From Ypsolopha sequella (lineage: Eukaryota; Arthropoda; Insecta; Lepidoptera; Ypsolophidae), in assembly GCA_934047225.1 (NCBI GenBank), contig CAKOHE010000081.1:1-64000 (forward strand): a stretch of DNA of 64,000 bases, written 5' to 3'. Of this stretch, positions 13,121-23,006 are shown piece after piece (position 1 is the stretch's first letter; every line of letters begins with the position of its first letter). The position numbers and the translations under genes were made by a program. Under the pieces are notes generated by a model. It saw only the letters and a list, made by a program, of their open reading frames with translations, was not told the origin of the DNA and did no database searches.

Positions 13121-16009
13121 ATGTATTTCTCAGTTTGGTTAGTTGGGACATCACTGGATTATCTTTTACCGTGTCCAGAGTGTTCCCAAGGACGCGTATT
13201 TAAAGGAAAAAGAGGTTTAAAAATTCATATAGCGAAAAGCCATAAACCAGTAAACAATTTATCTCAACCACCAACCGTACCACCAAACCTGCCACCACCT
13301 CCTAACCCCACCACCCTCAGCAATACAGACGAATTTTGTAAAAATCTTTCAAACTTGAGAAAAATATATCCTTTCGTTAAAAGAATTCCACGAGGCGCAC
13401 GCACAAGTGTAGCCCAAAAATTGAATGAAATTATAAAAACAGTAGTAAAAGAAAACTCGACGCGTTCTTGGGAAGCTCTTTTCACCTTCCCCTACAATTT
13501 TCTACACGTCAAGAACTCCGATCGCAAAAGCAGCTCCCTTACCCAAATTATTAAAAACAACTGTACACTCTGTGAAGAGAATGTACCGACTGACTCTCAT
13601 ACAAAATATCATTCTAACAATACCTATAGAAAAGTTGAAATTAAAGTCAGTGATGGAGATCTCAAGGGAGCTGCGCAACTTCTCTTCTCCAGTGATGTAA
13701 TAGCACCCGTTTCACAAGAGACTCTGTTGGCACTTGAGGCTAAACACCCGGCCCCTTCAGCGACATTACAGCTCCCACCAGCTCCACAACCCGGCGATGC
13801 CAGCATTCAGGCCACCAGCAAGGACGTTATGTGTGCCGTGATGTCTTTCAGATGTGGTTCAGCCGGCGGCGTCGACGGCCTGAGCCCTCAACATTACAAA
13901 GACCTCCTTTGTGGGTCTGCCGGCGTCGCTGGTGAAGCACTTCTGAGCAGCATCACGGACCTAGCTAACCTGATGCTATCCGGAAAAGTAAACAAGGATT
14001 TTACGTCAATACTTTATGGAGCCAATCTTTGCGCCCTCATTAAGAAAGACGGTGGCATACGGCCCATAGCGGTGGGAGCCACACTACGCCGCATGGTGTC
14101 TAAAATCTGCTGCCGATATATCCTCCCTAAATTAACCGATCACTTTCAACCTATACAGCTTGGTTTCGGCTCTAAAGGAGGATGTGAGGCAGCGGTTCAC
14201 GCCATGCGGACCTACCTGGAAGAATATAAAGGAGAGATCGTCCTGAAGGTGGACGTTCAAAATGCTTTTAACTCCGTTGACAGAGGCGCCCTGCTGACTG
14301 AAGTGAAAGAAATTACTCCAGAAATTTTCAGTTATCTTTGGCAATGTTATAATTACCCTTCCAAATTATTTTATCAAGATTACCTTCTTCATTCGGCTGT
14401 TGGTTGCCAGCAGGGCGACCCGCTCGGGCCAGCCATATTCAGCCTCGCCATTCACAAAATAATCAGTTCTTTAGAATCAAAATTAAACATCTGGTATTTG
14501 GACGACGGTTCACTTGGAGGTGAGGTAGATACTGTTCTCAATGACCTGGAAAGTCTTATACAAAAATTTAAAAAAATTGGCCTCCACCTAAATTTCAGTA
14601 AGTGTGAACTATTTTTTTCAGATAAAATAAATGAGTCAAACAAACACATAATACAAAATAAATTTAATTCATTGGCACCAAATATTAAAATTATAAACAA
14701 ACAATCGCTTCACCTCCTAGGAGCCCCAGTTTTAGAAGACGCAATACCCACTTTTCTGTCAGAAAAATCCGAACAATTTTCCGAAACACTTCCACATCTT
14801 TTAAAAATAAATAGCCACATGGCTTTCCAAATCCTCCGTTTCTGTCTTTTCGTACCAAAATTCATCTATTTTTTAAGATGCAGCCCAATTTTTAAATTCC
14901 AGTCGCTCCTTTCTATTATTTCTATTATTTCTAGTATCTTGGAAACTCTAGTAAAAATTCTAAATTTACCAATTTCGGACCGTGCATGGGATCATGCATC
15001 TCTTCCCATACGATTTGGAGGTCTTGGCATCCGAAAAGTGGCGAGCGTTGCCCTGCCCGCGTTCTTGTCTTCTATTCACGGCATAGAGACCTTGTATAAT
15101 AAAATTCTGCACCCCTCATTCGGTGTTCTTGAGGTCTCGTGCCGTGGGGAAGCCAAGCAGACGTGGGCATTGGCTTGCCCGGGTGAGGATCTCCCTGAAA
15201 ACCCTTGTGTTCAGAGGCAATGGGACGAGCCGTGTTGTAAAATTCAACAAAAACATCTTTTAGAGACCAGCAATAGTGCTGAGGATCAGGCTCGTCTCCG
15301 TGCCTCTTTTGAACACGAGTCGGGTTTCTGGCTGCGGGCTCTACCTTCCAGCAGTATAGGAACGCTGCTGGATGATATTTCATTCCGCGTTGCTGTTGGT
15401 CTGCGACTTGGACTACAGCTTAACGAGCCACATCGTTGCTCTTGCGGTGCTGACGTTGGCCGTTTGGGGCTCCACGGGCTCTCTTGCCGACGAAGCGCTG
15501 GCCGCCATTCCCGGCATGCGGCTCTGAACGATGTTATCCGTCGGGCCCTTACGTCAGCGAGCGTGCCATCGGCCTTAGAACCACCAGGATTGGCACGCGA
15601 TGACGGAAAGCGGCCCGACGGAATGACATTAGTACCTTGGAAGCATGGGAGGCCGCTGGTGTGGGACGCAACATGTGTCGATACACTAGCGCCCTCCCAT
15701 GTCAAACAAAGTAGTAGAGCCGCTGGCTCGGTGGCGGCTGCCGCTGAAGACCTCAAGCGGCGCAGGTATGCTGTTCTCGGAAACAATTACCTATTTGCGC
15801 CGTTTGGGGTCGAAACGTTGGGTTCGTGGGGTCCCGAGGCGCGTAGTCTTTTTAAAGAAATTTCTGCGCGCCTGGTCAGCGTCACGGGTGACCCAGCTGG
15901 CACATTCCTCGGGCAGCGATTAAGCTTAGCGATCCAGCGTGGGAATGTCGCCAGCATACTGGGCACCTTGCCGCAGAGCAGCGATTTGGACGAAGTTTTT
16001 TATTTGTAA
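13121..16009 (+). CDS. LINE ORF: reverse transcriptase with restriction-like endonuclease (R2/NeSL-type)
   Basis: An intact 962-codon frame. It begins with a C2H2 zinc finger (C18, C21, H36, H41). A reverse transcriptase follows: the GIRPIAVG block is typical, and the active site reads YLDD at about residues 458-461, a variant of the usual YADD. After the thumb comes a zinc-binding CSC..., H..., C..., RH segment at about 771-795. Next is the RPDG ... WDATCVD signature of a PD-(D/E)XK restriction-like endonuclease at about 829-855. This layout is that of site-preferring LINEs (R2, R4, NeSL/Utopia), which cut the target and prime reverse transcription at the nick. The exact clade cannot be fixed by eye. 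No frameshift or stop is present, so it could encode an active protein. The start is the first ATG upstream of the finger. Confidence 0.85.
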   Translation: MYFSVWLVGTSLDYLLPCPECSQGRVFKGKRGLKIHIAKSHKPVNNLSQPPTVPPNLPPPPNPTTLSNTDEFCKNLSNLRKIYPFVKRIPRGARTSVAQKLNEIIKTVVKENSTRSWEALFTFPYNFLHVKNSDRKSSSLTQIIKNNCTLCEENVPTDSHTKYHSNNTYRKVEIKVSDGDLKGAAQLLFSSDVIAPVSQETLLALEAKHPAPSATLQLPPAPQPGDASIQATSKDVMCAVMSFRCGSAGGVDGLSPQHYKDLLCGSAGVAGEALLSSITDLANLMLSGKVNKDFTSILYGANLCALIKKDGGIRPIAVGATLRRMVSKICCRYILPKLTDHFQPIQLGFGSKGGCEAAVHAMRTYLEEYKGEIVLKVDVQNAFNSVDRGALLTEVKEITPEIFSYLWQCYNYPSKLFYQDYLLHSAVGCQQGDPLGPAIFSLAIHKIISSLESKLNIWYLDDGSLGGEVDTVLNDLESLIQKFKKIGLHLNFSKCELFFSDKINESNKHIIQNKFNSLAPNIKIINKQSLHLLGAPVLEDAIPTFLSEKSEQFSETLPHLLKINSHMAFQILRFCLFVPKFIYFLRCSPIFKFQSLLSIISIISSILETLVKILNLPISDRAWDHASLPIRFGGLGIRKVASVALPAFLSSIHGIETLYNKILHPSFGVLEVSCRGEAKQTWALACPGEDLPENPCVQRQWDEPCCKIQQKHLLETSNSAEDQARLRASFEHESGFWLRALPSSSIGTLLDDISFRVAVGLRLGLQLNEPHRCSCGADVGRLGLHGLSCRRSAGRHSRHAALNDVIRRALTSASVPSALEPPGLARDDGKRPDGMTLVPWKHGRPLVWDATCVDTLAPSHVKQSSRAAGSVAAAAEDLKRRRYAVLGNNYLFAPFGVETLGSWGPEARSLFKEISARLVSVTGDPAGTFLGQRLSLAIQRGNVASILGTLPQSSDLDEVFYL

Positions 16010-16551
16010 TATAGTTTATTTTTTAAGGTGTTTTAGTTTATTTTTAAGGATATTTTTAGTTTAGTTTAGATGTATTTATTTTATTTTTAATGTTATTTAA
16101 GTTAATTGTTGAAATATAAAATATATATTAGTTTATTATGTTAATTAATGATTTATTATGTTGGTGAAAGTTGCCTGCTCGACGAACGGACAACTTCCAA
16201 CCAGCAAGACAATCACCAGAAACACACACAGGCAGCTGGACCCTTGAGTATACCCGGGACTGATGATGTCTTGTGTTATAACTAACCTAATAAAATTAAA
16301 TACAAACTTACATATAAACTCACAAAGTCCTCTTTGTTGCCGGCACTGGTGATGTGTTGAGTTAGGTTCGTAATAACCCTAGCCTAACCCGTTGAATTCA
16401 ACACCCAAGAATACATAAAGGATATCACCAGCCAGTTCTTCAATGTGACCACGTCATGCAGTCGCCACGTGTTGATACGTCGTATCACGTTTCTCGAAGC
16501 CGCTTCGAAGTAGTAACTTGCCTCCCCGGAAAGAAAAGGGTCCGCCTTGAT
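16010..16551 (+). other. Probable 3' UTR of the LINE, then gene-free DNA
   Basis: After the stop comes a T/A-rich stretch to about 16150, then a more mixed segment that includes CTAATAAAATT near 16290. The element's 3' end cannot be fixed without other copies. Confidence 0.4.
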
Positions 16552-16645
16552 CCACAAACTGTTCACTCGGTCTCCACAAACTGTTCACTCGGTCTCCACA
16601 AACTGTTCCCTCGGTCTCCACAAACTGTTCACTCGGTCTCCACAC
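16552..16645. repeat. 22-bp tandem repeat, about 4 copies
   Basis: The unit CCACAAACTGTTCACTCGGT plus CT repeats four times; one copy has TTCCCTC in place of TTCACTC. Confidence 0.9.
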
Positions 16646-17011
16646 CCGTTTTTAAACCAAATTATTACAAAATATTACAAAATCTACCTCGATCTTTCCA
16701 AAGATGACATCCAAGTCCAGACCAGTCTGTCCACAGACAAAAAAACCACAGACCACTGTCGGATACGTTCCAAAATACACATTTTATCCGAAACAATTAC
16801 ATTTTGGTTAAAATTAGCACGTTGCTTTTTTGTTAGCATTATTGCTACCCTTTTTATCGTTAACATCTTTTTCATTCCACCCAAAGGTTGCCTGGAAGAT
16901 ATTGCTATAAGTGCCGCCTTTGTAGACAATGTCTGTCTTTTATGTAAAAATGTGTCGTAAATTATGTTTGTAAAGGTACAAAAGTGTAATAAAAAATATA
17001 AAAAAAATACT

Positions 17012-17075
17012 TTGTAAATGTATTGGCACACCAACTTAAAACACGCTTTTAAGTTGGTGTGCCCAAACATTTACA
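17012..17075. repeat. Inverted repeat (hairpin), 25-bp arms
   Basis: TTGTAAATG...GGCACACCAACTT pairs with AAGTTGGTGTGCC...CATTTACAA across a short loop (AAAACACGCTTTT). Probably a small MITE or a transposon end. The flanking 16646-17011 shows no gene. Confidence 0.75.
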
Positions 17076-17147
17076 ACGCAATGCTTTGTTTGTTTATTAG
17101 AGAATACGAGTTGTTTCCCCTTAAAATTATGACACCGGCTTTTATAC

Positions 17148-17547
17148 AAATTAGTAGTTTATGCTACAAGGGCGAAAAGGAATAAACTACGAGGACGATT
17201 TAAAACACGAGCATAACGAGTCTTTTAAACGTAACCGAGTATTTTATTGCTCTTACGCCCGTGTATCATGCTACGTTTTTCAATGCATAGTGTGAGGAAA
17301 TAAAACAAATATAATCTTATGAACTTTAAATTATGATTGGCTCAAAAGGACTTATCCAGAGCCGTTTAACAGTGAAAAAAAAAGTATAACATTTATGGTA
17401 CACAGGAAAGGTTGCAGGTTAGCCAACTTCTCGTAAATAAATAAAAAAAATGAAAAAAAAATTAAGTCCTAGGGCAAAATAGGGACTTTCTGTTCGGTTT
17501 TGATGCATAAAAAGTGGGCCTTTACGAGAACTTGCATTGAAAAAAAT
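17148..17547 (+). mobile_element. Dispersed repeat 'GCTACAAGGGCG', copy 4
   Basis: A full-length copy of the repeat described at 6517, in plus orientation. Its right end lies about 20 bp from the truncated end of the BEL/Pao pol gene, so it marks the point where that element lost its integrase and 3' LTR. Confidence 0.8.
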
Positions 17548-17567
17548 GTTATTATCTACTGTTAAAC

Positions 17568-19577
17568 TCAACGCTGTTTAGTCTTTCTTTCGATCATAGT
17601 GTCTGGTATGTCAATTTGAGTATACGAGATGCTCTCAGACTCGTACAAGAAGCTTGGTCCGTGCCACCACAAGTCACAATCTTTTAGAATTTGCGGATTT
17701 ATACCGCGCGAAGCACAATCAGCTGGGTTGTCAGCTGATCTGACGTGGTGCCACTGATCACAGCTGGTTACGTTCAGGATCTCTGTTGTGCGGTTCGCTA
17801 CATAAATGTTCCACACATTTGGGTTCTTTCTAAGCCAAGCTAAGACAATCATGGAGTCAGTCCAGGCAAAAGTGTTACAATCTTCAATTCCCAGACTTAT
17901 CTTCACATCTTTCAACAATTTAGACAGCAAAACAGCTCCACAGAGTTCTAGTCGGGCAATTGAAACTTGTTTTACTGGTGCTACTTTAGTTTTAGCAATT
18001 ACTAAAGACACATGTATACCACTGGCATCTATTACACGTAAGTAAACAACGGCTGAATATGCCAAGAGAGATGCATCGGAGAAACCATGAACTTCTACCT
18101 TTTCTGTGACATCACATTTAGTGTTCATCCAACGTTTGAGTTTAATCGTTTCCATTTTCGACAACTGATCTCTATATTCAGACCACTCAGTTGATAACTC
18201 CTTTGGAAGTTCATCGTTCCAACCTTTGCCACACAGCCACAATTTTTGCAGAAACATTTTTGCAGTTACAATAACGGGTCCCAAAAAACCCAAGGGATCA
18301 AATGCACGTGCGATATCTGACAGTACTGTTGTTTTAGTGAACGGCAACTTTGGATCAGACACAACAAATCTCAACTCAAAAACATAATTATGAGCATTCC
18401 ATTGGATGCCTAGGGCTTTAATCGAGTCATCCATTTTAATAGTAACTGATTGTTCAGTTAACTTGTCGTCATCGAGAATTTCTTTAAGAACAACAGGGCT
18501 GTTAGATGTCCATTTGTGCATTTCAAATTGACCCTTTGACATTAGTTTTGTTATACGCCTTTGTAACTTAATTAATTCACTTTCATTATTAGCTCCAGTG
18601 AGCAAATCGTCCGTGTAAAAATCACATTTCACTACTTTCACTAATTCCGAAAATTCATCTTTCTCGTCATCTACCAGTTGATGTAGTGTGCGCATTGCAA
18701 GGTACGGCGCACATGCAGTGCCGTAAGTGACTGTCAGTAGACGTTTCTCCATTATATCTTGATCAGGTGAGTGGCGCCAGACTATTCTCTGATAGTCCGC
18801 ATCTTCTTTCGATATGAGAATCTGTCTAAACATCTTTTTGATGTCTGCTACAAGACAGTATTTGTGTTGTCTCCAGCGTACTATCAAATCTCTGATATCC
18901 TGTTGTAAAGGTGGTCCAACCAACAATTCCTCGTTGAGTGCTGAACCATCTGGAGGCTTCGCAGTTCCGTCGAATACGACTCTCAACTTGGTTGTTGCGC
19001 TGGACTCTCTAATCACAGCATGATGAGGAAGATGATAAACCTTGTGCTTGGTCTCTTCAGTAGGATCTACATCCTCCATGTGGTCAAGTTCTTGATATTC
19101 ATCAATAAAATCTGTATAATCCTTTCGAAAATTGGGCTTATGTGCGAATCTTTTCTCCATGTGTAACAATCGATTTATTGCCAGTTGGTGTGAATTTCCA
19201 AAATTTTCAGTATTCTTAAATGGAAGGCGTACTACGTACCGACCATCTTCATTTCTCGTGTGTGTGTCACGGTAGTGTTCTTCACATTGCTGGTCTAACT
19301 TGGTCATGGGTTTATCTTGTGGTGCGTATTCTTCAGTCTCCCAGAACTTTCTCAGTAGTTGATCTACTTCTACTAACGTGTTGGCTACTATAATATTGTG
19401 TGTAAGTAGATCATCGTGTGTTTTGGAGGCAGTACCGGATACCAGCCATCCCAATAGTGAATTCTGGGCAATCAGTGAATTGTGTTTGTGTAATCCATCG
19501 AGTATAATAGCAGCGTATACTTCTGCGCCTAACAATACATCGATCGAGCTAGGCTTGGAAAAATCAGGATCTGACAA
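17568..19577 (-). pseudogene. BEL/Pao element 1: pol fragment (RT-RNase H), integrase lost
   Basis: A 669-codon frame. It carries a BEL/Pao reverse transcriptase with the active-site block FYTDDLLTG, the connection domain, and RNase H (HGFSDASLLAYSA). It stops just after the TDSMIVLAWL and NPADCASRG blocks that precede integrase. The integrase domain and the 3' LTR are missing, so this copy cannot move alone. Its frame equals that of the N-terminal gag frame at 20505-21218, but the segment between is in another frame, which means two compensating indels. Confidence 0.88.
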
Positions 19578-20446
19578 TTCCAGTTTTGTGAGTTCCGACC
19601 ACTCTTTGGTGTCTCTCTTGATGGTAACAAATGTGTCAGGTTTTTGATAACGTGTGCATTCACTTGTGTCACATATTTATTACCAGTGTTGTGAATATCA
19701 AGAGTGACGGAATATCTAAGTTGAATTGGACTGTTCCCAATACCAGTGACAGTAGCTTTAAGTGTTTCTTTCCTCAATCCAAGTGTTTGAACGACGGATT
19801 CAGTGATGAACGTTCCTTGCGAGCCTTGGTCAACCAGAGCTCGCAGGTTGTGAAATTCTCCTCTCTTATCTCTAACTGCAATCTTAGCCGTAGCAAGGAC
19901 AACTTGACTTTTCTCAGTCTCAACATTCATACTAACAACTTGTGTGTCTTGCGAATCATATATAATCTCGGTAGAAGTTGTAGCAATCTGGGCTGAGATT
20001 GGAGTTGTGTTTGTGCCAGTACGGTGCAGAAGTGTATGATGCTTGCGACCGCACTTCTTGCAGGAAGTGTTTTGTCTGCAGTTTTTAATGGAGTGTCCTT
20101 TGACTAAACAATTAAAGCATAAGCCATTGTTCTTGACGAAATCATTACGTTGTTCAATCTCTAGTTGTGTGAAGTCAGTGCAGTGACAAATGTAATGCTG
20201 TTTGTTACAGTAAGTGCATACAGTATCCACTTCTGTTGTGAAAGTCTTCAAGTTTCTTGGTTTTTGTATTGGTGTAACAAATTCTCTCTTTTGTGTTTCC
20301 TTCTTTTGTGTCGTTTGTATCATCTCTATTGCTCTAAATCTACCTTCCAGATATTCTGTAAATTGTTTCATCGTAGGTAATTCTTGAGAAGCGCCTAGTG
20401 TATGCTCCCAACTTTTGTGAGTTTCAGGGTCTAGTTTCGACACCAT
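19529..20446 (-). pseudogene. BEL/Pao element 1: gag C-terminus and protease, frameshifted segment
   Basis: This frame holds CCHC-type zinc knuckles (CFNCLVKGHSIKNC, then CKKCGRKHHTLLH) and the aspartic protease block ALVDQGSQGTFI, where Q follows the catalytic D. It is shifted relative to the gag start and pol frames. The changes lie near 20505-20560 and near 19610-19625. This indicates decay and not a programmed site, because two shifts of opposite sign are needed. Confidence 0.85.
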
Positions 20447-20504
20447 AATGTGAACTACGATCGCATCCCATTGTTCGGTTCTGATATTTAAGTTGTCTAA
20501 TCCA

Positions 20505-21218
20505 TTAAGACATTCCCTTGTTGTGTCTAATATGTAGTTCCTTTAAACCTGTGGCGCATTCAGTAGTTAACTTCTTCTGATTGAGAAAACGATTCAACAA
20601 ATTGTTAACGATCACCCTTTTGTTGCTGTACCGTTTCTGTAGTGTTTCCCATGCCTTTGTATAATTTAACGCCGTTATATCAAAATGTCGCAGAAGTTGA
20701 TCGGCTTCTCCACTTAAGCTTGACCTCAGATAGTGGTGCTTTTCAATGTCAGACAGTTGAGCATCTTGATCTATCAGCGATGTAAATAAATCTTTAAAGT
20801 GCATCCACTCACGATAATTTCCTGAAAATCTAGGCAAATTGATAGGTGGTAACTTTGTTTTGTGACCGACAACTTGTTGCTGTTGTTGTTGAGGACTGGG
20901 AACACTAGAAGAAGACTCTTTCTCTTCGTGTAACTTTAACTGCTCTTTCAGTGATGTTTTAAAATCTAAATACGTATCTTCAATCCTGGAAAACATATCA
21001 CTCAAGAAGTAATCATGTCTCTTCTCTTCCTTTGAACAGTTTTGTACTAAAACTTTGTTCTGTGCTATAAACTCATCCCAAGATTTTTCTAAATATTCAT
21101 ATCGAGTTTGTAAATAGCTCACATTGTATCTAGACTTAGATTTCTTGTAATTAGAATATTGTTTTTCTATATTTTGTGCTAGTTCTAATTGTGATAACAA
21201 TATCTTTACATTCGCCAT
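20505..21218 (-). pseudogene. BEL/Pao element 1: gag N-terminal part
   Basis: A 237-codon frame starting with ATG at 21218. It has the BEL/Pao gag core: PPINLPRFSGNYREWMHF, DIEKHHYLRSSLSGEA and the W..L..RYSNKR block. A polyglutamine run lies at about residue 112. It continues in a different frame below 20505. Confidence 0.85.
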
Positions 21219-21391
21219 TTCAATGAGACGAAAAATTCGAAAATTTTTCCAAGTCTTTATTTTATCAAAACTTTTCTAAGTCCACAAAACGTAAATTTTA
21301 CAAGTCTACAAACCAGAAATTTTAGTAAGTGTTTTTGACGTGAATTGTACTAAGTCTTTTTAAACACTGAATTATTCTAAGTCTTTGACAC

Positions 21392-22491
21392 TAAAGTCCC
21401 TTTCAATAGAATCCGTCAATAATGTAAACAAACCAATTTAAACACGATTACTGCGTAATTACTTACATTTGAATATCAATCCTGATCATATTTACATTTC
21501 AAGGAACCATACATTGTTCTTAAAATCATTTCGACACCAAATAACTTCTTTATGGTAGTTATTTTAATTAAAAATAATCGGACGACGAAAATTTCAATAG
21601 TTTGTAAAACTGTCATATTATTTTTTTATCATCGAAGTCTTTTTTGTCTTTGAAAAGTTAGTGTTGTGACTTCACAAACCTCTCACAAACACCGCTTTTG
21701 TACCAACAAAATGAAAATTTGTAATGGCCGCAAACAGCTGATTTAGAGAGCGGGTTTGGCAATTATTTCATTTCCTTAGATTTTTTATTCATTGGTGGGT
21801 ATTGTTCCGAGTTCTGTGCGTTTTTCTGTTTCCTCTAATTATCGACGACTTTGCTTTTTGTATTTTGGTTTTTGGACATTTTCTTTGCGATTTGCTTGGA
21901 TTTATTCTTGGAACGACGACTTCTGCGTGAAATCACGGACTTTGTTTTTGCTTACGATTGGATCTCTTTCTCAAGAAACAAGGTGGTAACAATGTTTATA
22001 AACTATTAATTCTTTAAAATCTAATAAAGATGTACACATAATCACTTAGAGATGCTAAGAATAAATCCAAGAATAATAATAAAGTGAAAAATTATTACGT
22101 GGTGTTTTTAGGTTATAATGAGTGAGCCGTAACTCAGTACATAAGGGTCGAAGACTCCTCCGCCTGCCAAAAAACGAAAAATTCGTCTGACCACAAGGGA
22201 AAAAAAATCTGGTGAATATTTATAATTATTTAGAAAAATCCTCTCTTACATACCCATCCAAAATGAAATGGAGTTATATAAAATTACTTCAGAAATTATG
22301 GAGGTGTCTCAGTATGTTGTAAGAGATACCATGAAGCATTATTTAGAAACTCAAAAAATACCACACCAAAATACCACTTTAACATCAGTATAGGTACAAC
22401 CAAATCTTTGGGTACAACACCATAATCATAGAGAACTGTCAAATAATTATCTTGTTTACATTATTGCCGGATTCTATTGAAAGGGACTTTA
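21392..22491. mobile_element. 1100-bp TIR element inside BEL/Pao element 1
   Basis: Terminal inverted repeats of about 40 bp begin TAAAGTCCCTTTCAATAGAA; left and right arms differ at one base (CCGTC/CCGGC). It has no coding capacity that I recognise. It lies between the LTR/primer site and the gag start, so it inserted into the 5' untranslated region of the retroelement. Confidence 0.85.
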
Positions 22492-22555
22492 CATTTATTG
22501 CACTATGTTTTTAGTTCACACTTTACTCACGAATATCCAGGCTCTGAGGGACCAA

Positions 22556-22738
22556 TGTTCAGGACACTACACACACAAATGAAAACCACTGCACTGTCAT
22601 ACTTTTTGGAACGAAATCGAAGACTTTATTTATTTACATAAATGTGGTCAACACGAAGAAATCTTAATACCGCGATGTACAATCCAAATTGCTGCCATCT
22701 ATTGGTAGAAAAACGAAACAAAGCTTATACATTGTACA
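22556..22738 (-). repeat. BEL/Pao element 1: 5' LTR
   Basis: A 183-bp segment with TGTTCAGGAC...TTGTACA ends. On the minus strand it is followed by TTGGTCCCTCAGAGCC, a primer-binding-site-like sequence. No second LTR copy is present in the window, so the borders rest on the TG/CA ends and the primer site. Confidence 0.6.
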
Positions 22739-22781
22739 CCGTGATTCTATTATTTAGTATATAAACTACTTTATGTCCCAG

Positions 22782-23006
22782 GTGCTATCCTTATGCCTGG
22801 GGCTGCTAGTGAAATGGCTGGACAGCTACGAGCCGTCGGGAAGCGACTTCCCGTCCGCACGCGGCGTTGGGGGCGTGGCGGACGTGTCCCCGCCCCCCGG
22901 CCTGCAAGTGGCGCTGCGCCTGCACAGCGGTGACAAGCTGCTGCGGCTCATAGTGCTCGTACTGAAGGAGGCGCAGGGGCTGCTTGCTGTCAGGGGGGCG
23001 CAACAG
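22782..23006 (+). CDS. Nup205: Nup205 exon a (phase 0-0)
   Basis: The acceptor TTATGTCCCAG and donor GTGAGT bound 75 codons, with VLSLCLGLLVKWLDSYEPS at the start and GDKLLRLIVLVLKEAQGLL later. This aligns with the helical segment before the CPLEQLL region of animal Nup205. The middle is GC-rich and proline-rich and looks like a loop. The acceptor lies only 43 bp from the BEL/Pao LTR end. Confidence 0.85.

Noticed and set aside
16384..17070. Several 60-137 aa frames downstream of the LINE
   Set aside because: They cross a 22-bp tandem repeat and a hairpin, and show no protein family features.
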